Assembly (NCBI GenBank): GCA_903863935.1
Contig: CAIPDV010000072.1
Location: 1 to 64,000 of the forward strand
From: an uncultured Bacteroidota bacterium
Lineage (GTDB): Bacteria > Bacteroidota > Bacteroidia > JABEUT01
Length of the DNA stretch: 64,000 nt
Direction: 5' to 3'
This document shows, one piece after another, positions 60,262-64,000 of the stretch. The position numbers and the translations under genes were made by a program. The notes beneath the pieces were generated by a model. It was not told the origin of the DNA. It worked only from the letters and a program-made list of their open reading frames with translations, and did not search any database. Every line of letters starts with the position of its first letter. Position 1 is the first letter of the stretch.

Positions 60262-62001
60262 TTAATTTGCAAAAATCATTTCCTTGCTCTCTTTGGTTGT
60301 TCCATCAATAACAAGGCTGTAGATATAAACGCCCCTGGCGGAATAACCATGCTCAAACAAAACTTCATTTATGCCTGTATTAAGTTTAACAGGAAGCTTC
60401 TTTACCACCTTGCCCGATCCGTCCTTCACCGAAATATAAGCGTCATGGTAACTAGTAGGTTTGGTCACTCTCACACCTATGTAGGTGGCAAAATCAAATG
60501 GATTGGGCTTGTTCTGAAGCAGCTCTATATTTTGAGATAAACCTTTTATATCATCGGTGGCCGTTACGTTGGTTGAGTATTCTGTGGATGGCAGACTTTC
60601 AACTCCATTTGTGTCGTCCGACATTACGCTTACTTCGTATGTACCGGCCTGGAGTCCCTTAATAGTGTCTACCAATGTTGCCGTCATAGTATAAACGGAA
60701 TCCCAATCATTGGTAGAACTTCTGACTCCTATACGGTATTGCTTGTATTGGGTTTGTTTTGTTATTTGAATCCGGAGGGTATTATCACCTGCCGTTGTCA
60801 GGTTAAAGTCCGGTTGCTTAGGCCCAATACCTAACATGCCGGCTGCATTACCATTAATCACTGTATTACGTGCCAGGTAAGGAAAGTTGACAAAGAAACT
60901 ATCAAGCACCGAAGTATTCTTTTTAAAAGTGCCCAGAGTATCGCGGGTTGTATGTTGCCTGTCATGATAAGCTGTATCGGTCACATTGGCATTGCCATCT
61001 TCGTTTTCTGCCGTAAAGCGCATAGCGGTGAAGCCCCCTGAACGGAAAGGAATATGATCTCCACCGCGGCCTGTGCGGTCTTCGGGACTCATAATATTTA
61101 TACCCATAGGTACTGAAACAAAAGGGAGTAGGTTCTCTTTATATTCTAATTTTATAAAACGGGATAAGCCTTTGTGAGCCGAATTGAATGAACCAAATGA
61201 GAAAAGTCGCACATGGGTACTGTCAAGGTCCCCATAACCCGGGCAACTGGGAGCGGATGAAGTCTGGCCACAAATGATTCCCCCTATTACATCATTATTC
61301 AGTACCCCTTTTATTTTTATGCCTTTAGCTTTGGCATAGTTTACAAATGCCTGACCGCCATATAAACCTTGCTCTTCTCCGGTTGTCACCATAAAAACTA
61401 TAGTATTGTTATAAGAGTATTTACTCATCACCCTTGCAAGTTCCATAACCAGAGCTGCTCCACTGGCGTTGTCTTCCACACCTTCAGCTTTGCAGGTAGT
61501 GTCACAAACGTTTTCGCAACGACTGTCTATATGGCCTTCAATAATGATGATGGATTTGTCGGTTGTGTCAATCCCGGGCAGTACGGCAATAATATTGCGA
61601 TGTTGAGTTACTCCGCAAACATTTAATGTAAATTGTAAATATGCCGGTAACAATCTGTTCTGGTTTTCAAAACTATATTCCTGAAACTTGGAATAGACCC
61701 AACGCCTGGCGGCACCAATTCCAAAGGTGGATGAGATGGTATCAGATGCCGTATTACGATTTCCAAAGGAGGCCATGGTGAAAATGTAGCTCTTCAAACT
61801 GTCAGGGCTTATGCGATTATTAATACCCTGAAATATTGTATCGGGCCTGTTTAAAACAGGGAAAGCCATATATGTGTTGGGATTATATTTCCCCAACATT
61901 ACATTTTGTGCGCTGGTATCCGTACAAATAATATTACTCTGCGAAGATGCAATGAAGAATGAAGAAGTAAGAATGAAGAATATCAAAACTAACTTTTTCA
62001 T
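60262..62001 (-). CDS. T9SS cargo M28 peptidase
   Basis: A 579-residue exported peptidase: signal peptide (KLVLIFFILTSSFFIASSQS), then an M28 domain with metal ligands in IIIEGHIDSRCE, AEGVEDNASGAALVMELAR and MVTTGEEQGLYGGQAF, and a later RGGDHIPFRSGGFTAMRFTAE segment. A fibronectin-like or linker region (about 400-485) precedes the T9SS type A sorting domain (LLQNKPNPFDFATYIGVRVT to MIFAN). It is thus sent outside by the type IX system. The CTCKAEG and other Cys pairs may form disulfides. Confidence 0.9.
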   Translation of the reverse strand: MKKLVLIFFILTSSFFIASSQSNIICTDTSAQNVMLGKYNPNTYMAFPVLNRPDTIFQGINNRISPDSLKSYIFTMASFGNRNTASDTISSTFGIGAARRWVYSKFQEYSFENQNRLLPAYLQFTLNVCGVTQHRNIIAVLPGIDTTDKSIIIIEGHIDSRCENVCDTTCKAEGVEDNASGAALVMELARVMSKYSYNNTIVFMVTTGEEQGLYGGQAFVNYAKAKGIKIKGVLNNDVIGGIICGQTSSAPSCPGYGDLDSTHVRLFSFGSFNSAHKGLSRFIKLEYKENLLPFVSVPMGINIMSPEDRTGRGGDHIPFRSGGFTAMRFTAENEDGNANVTDTAYHDRQHTTRDTLGTFKKNTSVLDSFFVNFPYLARNTVINGNAAGMLGIGPKQPDFNLTTAGDNTLRIQITKQTQYKQYRIGVRSSTNDWDSVYTMTATLVDTIKGLQAGTYEVSVMSDDTNGVESLPSTEYSTNVTATDDIKGLSQNIELLQNKPNPFDFATYIGVRVTKPTSYHDAYISVKDGSGKVVKKLPVKLNTGINEVLFEHGYSARGVYIYSLVIDGTTKESKEMIFAN

Positions 62002-62018
62002 GGAGTAAAATTTTCAAA

Positions 62019-62046
62019 CAAAGTTAGAATAATTTTGCAAAGTCAA
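62019..62046 (-). promoter_or_regulatory. Promoter of the T9SS M28 peptidase gene
   Basis: Minus-strand TTG (62046-62044), 17 bases, then TAACTTTG (62026-62019), a full consensus match, 17 bases before ATG 62001. Confidence 0.6.
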
Positions 62047-62116
62047 CCCCAAATCCGCCTTAGGCGGACTTACATAATTGCCAGTCGGGCTCCGACCCCA
62101 TTTAGGGGTTTGGGGC
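62047..62116. repeat. Palindromic element at the gldA stop
   Basis: Contains TCCGCCT-T-AGGCGGA (62054-62068), the third dispersed TTGCC..GTCGGGCTCC copy (62078-62097), and outer arms CCCCAAA (62047-62053) with TTTGGGG. CCCCATTTAGGGG forms another hairpin. The last five GldA residues before the stop are coded by its end. It probably terminates gldA transcription. Confidence 0.6.
62078..62097 (+). repeat. Dispersed repeat, copy 3
   Basis: TTGCCAGTCGGGCTCCGACC, identical to copy 2 at 31822-31841 although 30 kb away. Confidence 0.6.
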
Positions 62117-63034
62117 ATGTATTGGAGGAGCTTGCGTCAAAGTCTTAAACACTTCTTCCAGCTTATTTTCTTCTTTCTGAATAGTAAGTACAGCCAAACC
62201 ATGCTTCACTGCAAAGTTGAAAACATCGGGCCGGATATCTACATTGGTAGATACATGTAGCTTGAAGGTTTTAGGGTTGAGCAGTTCGGTACTGTCAACT
62301 CCCGGTATCTTATTAAGCTCTTCTCTATTGGGTTCTTTGTCAAACTCCACTGTAATAACCGTTATGTTCGTCTCCATTGATTTCATATCCTTCGTGGACT
62401 TATCCGCTACAATCTTTCCTTTATTGATAATAATTACTCGTCCGCAAATGGCTTCCACCTCCTGCATAATATGTGTTGAGAGGATTACTGTCTTTTCTTT
62501 GCCTATATTTACAATCAGGTTACGAATTTCCTGCAACTGGTTAGGGTCGAGGCCGCTAGTAGGTTCATCCAATATCAATACTTTCGGATCGTGCATCAAA
62601 GCTTGGGCAAGTCCCACACGCTGGCGATAACCTTTTGATAATGCCCCAATCTTTTTCTTTTGCTCCACTTGCAGACCAGTAACATCAATCATTTCTTGAA
62701 TTCGCTTGGCTGGGTTACTTATATGGTGCAGTCCTGCAATAAATGAAAGATATTCCTTAACATACATATCCAAATAAAGAGGGTTGTGTTCTGCCAGGTA
62801 ACCCACATTCTTACGCACTTCCAACGATTGTTCCTCCACATTAAACCCACAGACCGTGACGGTCCCGGAAGTTTGAGGCAAAAAGCAGGTGATAATTTTC
62901 ATCATGGTGCTCTTCCCAGCCCCGTTCGGGCCCAGGAAACCAACTACCTCTCCACTCGGTATATCAAACGATACATCATCCAGTGCTTTTTGAGTGCCGT
63001 ATATTTTTGTGATATTTTGAACTGAGACTGACAT
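62102..63034 (-). CDS. gldA: ABC transporter ATP-binding protein GldA type
   Basis: A 310-residue ABC ATPase: Walker A GPNGAGKST (about residues 35-43), signature LSKGYRQRVGLAQAL, Walker B VLILDEPTSGLDP, switch His in ILSTHIMQE. Length and C-terminal region (VTVEFDKEPNREELNKIPGV, ENKLEEVFKTLT) match GldA of the gliding-associated GldAFG transporter. gldF and gldG are not in the window. It may serve T9SS-linked motility, or, in non-gliding species, another exporter. A TAACTTTG element ends 4 bases before its ATG. Confidence 0.82.
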   Translation of the reverse strand: MSVSVQNITKIYGTQKALDDVSFDIPSGEVVGFLGPNGAGKSTMMKIITCFLPQTSGTVTVCGFNVEEQSLEVRKNVGYLAEHNPLYLDMYVKEYLSFIAGLHHISNPAKRIQEMIDVTGLQVEQKKKIGALSKGYRQRVGLAQALMHDPKVLILDEPTSGLDPNQLQEIRNLIVNIGKEKTVILSTHIMQEVEAICGRVIIINKGKIVADKSTKDMKSMETNITVITVEFDKEPNREELNKIPGVDSTELLNPKTFKLHVSTNVDIRPDVFNFAVKHGLAVLTIQKEENKLEEVFKTLTQAPPIHAPNP

Positions 63035-63038
63035 GGGG

Positions 63039-63046
63039 CAAAGTTA
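63039..63046 (-). promoter_or_regulatory. -7 promoter element of gldA
   Basis: Minus-strand TAACTTTG ends 4 bases before ATG 63034, implying a leaderless or near-leaderless mRNA. No -33 TTG at the proper distance was seen. Confidence 0.45.
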
Positions 63047-63073
63047 CTTTATTTAGTGCTACTTATTCAGATT

Positions 63074-64000
63074 TTATACTCCCTCAACATGCCTAATAAC
63101 TTCATCTATTATTGTTTCACAGCTCTTCTCAATAATTCCCTTTAATTCAATAGTCGTAGGTAGTTGGTGATACATTTTATATTCCATTAAGTCAGGGAAG
63201 TTTCGGTTAGTTCCGATAAAATAAGAATCTGGATATAGAGTAATAGAAATGTTTTTATAAAAAGTTGGAGCCTGAATGGTTGCGAGTTTTTTCAATTTCT
63301 TAAGCTCTATTTCTACTCTGAACTCATTGCATTCTCCAAGCTTTTCGATATAGTTTTCGGCTTCTTTGTCATTCATAAGTCCCTTATTACCTATCCCAAT
63401 GGAAACATTGACTTCTTTAAAATGTTCTTTAATTTCTGATATGCCTTTTTCAATCCCCTTTTTTAATGGCAAAAAAACCTTTTCAAATATTTTTTTACAG
63501 TTTTCAGGGTTTCTTTCTTCCTGTAGTTCCTCTGTTTTAATATTGCTAAGTAACGTCCTTAAGTGGGTAGTTTTTTTTTCTATGGGACTTTGTAGTACCT
63601 GAATTTCTCTCTCAAGTTCTTGTTTAAGTTCTTTTTCTGTAGGTAAAATAAGTTGGTATTTTGATGCAAATAATTTCTTGTTTTCTTTCATTACGCTATA
63701 TTTTACAATAGCTTCATCCTTCTCCGCACAAAGTATTATGCCAATAGTAGGGTTATGTCCTTGGTCTTTTACCGTTTCTTCAAAAACACGCAAATACATA
63801 TCCATTTGTCCAATGTCCTGATGTGTTAGTTCACCAAGTTTCAAGTCAACTAACACAAAGCACTTTAATATGTAATTGTAAAATACAAGGTCAATATAGA
63901 AATGCTTTGTTTCGGTACTTATGCGAACTTGCCTTCCGGCAAATGTGAATCCTTTCCCGAATTCTTGCAAAAAATTCTGCAGGTTGGTAATAATAGCTTG
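63074..64000 (-). CDS. PD-(D/E)XK nuclease-domain protein (DUF1016/YhcG family), partial
   Basis: The reading frame runs from 63074 to the window edge without a start, so the N-terminus lies beyond 64000. The visible part opens with ITNLQNFLQEFGKGFTFAGRQVRI and has the nuclease core HFYIDLVFYNYILKCFVLVDLKLG with Asp...Asp-x-Lys, QDIGQMDMYLRVFEE and GIILCAEKDEAIVKY. About 160 C-terminal residues after the core, beyond the normal YhcG end, are helical and of unknown function. Full YhcG proteins also carry an N-terminal DUF1016 domain. They are suspected DNA or RNA nucleases linked to defence or mobile DNA. Confidence 0.82.
   Translation of the reverse strand, partial: QAIITNLQNFLQEFGKGFTFAGRQVRISTETKHFYIDLVFYNYILKCFVLVDLKLGELTHQDIGQMDMYLRVFEETVKDQGHNPTIGIILCAEKDEAIVKYSVMKENKKLFASKYQLILPTEKELKQELEREIQVLQSPIEKKTTHLRTLLSNIKTEELQEERNPENCKKIFEKVFLPLKKGIEKGISEIKEHFKEVNVSIGIGNKGLMNDKEAENYIEKLGECNEFRVEIELKKLKKLATIQAPTFYKNISITLYPDSYFIGTNRNFPDLMEYKMYHQLPTTIELKGIIEKSCETIIDEVIRHVEGV

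Noticed and set aside
1-64000. tRNA, rRNA, CRISPR array, prophage or transposase
   Set aside because: I looked for tRNA-like cloverleafs, regularly spaced direct repeats with unique spacers, and transposase or integrase motifs and saw none. The CCTGTTA array has spacers too short to be CRISPR.

Overview
This looks like a chromosome segment from a member of the Bacteroidota, probably an uncultured environmental lineage near Chitinophagales/Sphingobacteriales; the exact order cannot be read from the sequence. The evidence is: type IX secretion (T9SS) C-terminal sorting domains on three secreted proteins, a GldA-type ABC ATPase, phylum-restricted families (DUF4270, DUF4271, head-GIN adhesin), Bacteroidota -7 promoter elements (TAnnTTTG) ahead of many genes, few Shine-Dalgarno sites, and a wealth of lipoproteins. 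The DNA is AT-rich and mostly housekeeping. There is no transposase, phage, tRNA, rRNA or CRISPR array.

Layout. 1-4.8 kb: a minus-strand run from recA through a TPR lipoprotein, an FAH-family hydrolase and a saccharopine dehydrogenase-like enzyme. 4.9-12 kb: polysaccharide dehydratase, a cyclase, a RelE/ParE toxin-antitoxin pair wedged beside a duplicated stump of the cyclase, purE and sppA. 12-16 kb: LptD-like outer-membrane protein divergent from a cell-wall amidase. 16-26.7 kb: secreted proteins, a large BNR-repeat protein, an M28 peptidase, then DUF4271-hemD-rnpA-yidD-ctp. 26.7-31 kb: two large T9SS cargo proteins. 31-31.8 kb: a gene-poor stretch of repeats and decayed sequence. 31.8-36.4 kb: an ECF sigma operon ending in a TonB-type receptor. 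36.5-42.7 kb: kdsA, a VapBC-like pair, small stress-type proteins, and an unusual transaldolase-CBS fusion followed by a KdsC-like phosphatase. 42.8-46 kb: a second ECF sigma/anti-sigma operon ending in a head-GIN protein. 46-56 kb: RDD protein, LptA/OstA-like protein, purA, STAS protein, birA, then rsfS-ftsH-LUD-cdsA. 56-60 kb: glgA-DUF4270-glmS operon. 60-64 kb: M28 peptidase with T9SS tail, gldA and a partial PD-(D/E)XK nuclease.

Together the genes serve envelope building (LptD-like, OstA-like, KdsA, CdsA, GlmS, amidase), protein quality control and secretion (FtsH, SppA, Ctp, YidD), surface display through T9SS, and envelope sensing by two sigma systems. Five genes too short or too oddly started for simple ORF calling were found by reading the sequence: an antitoxin (8253-8432), a truncated cyclase remnant (8476-8559), yidD with no ATG/GTG/TTG start (about 24712-24936), a DUF5670-type membrane protein (38939-39094), and the trimmed 69-residue membrane protein at 46546.

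The best candidates for something new are the transaldolase-CBS/KdsC-like pair, the toxin-antitoxin insertion that duplicated the start of the neighbouring gene, the array of CCTGTTA repeats at 31.5 kb, and a set of promoters that sit so close to ATG that leaderless transcripts are likely.
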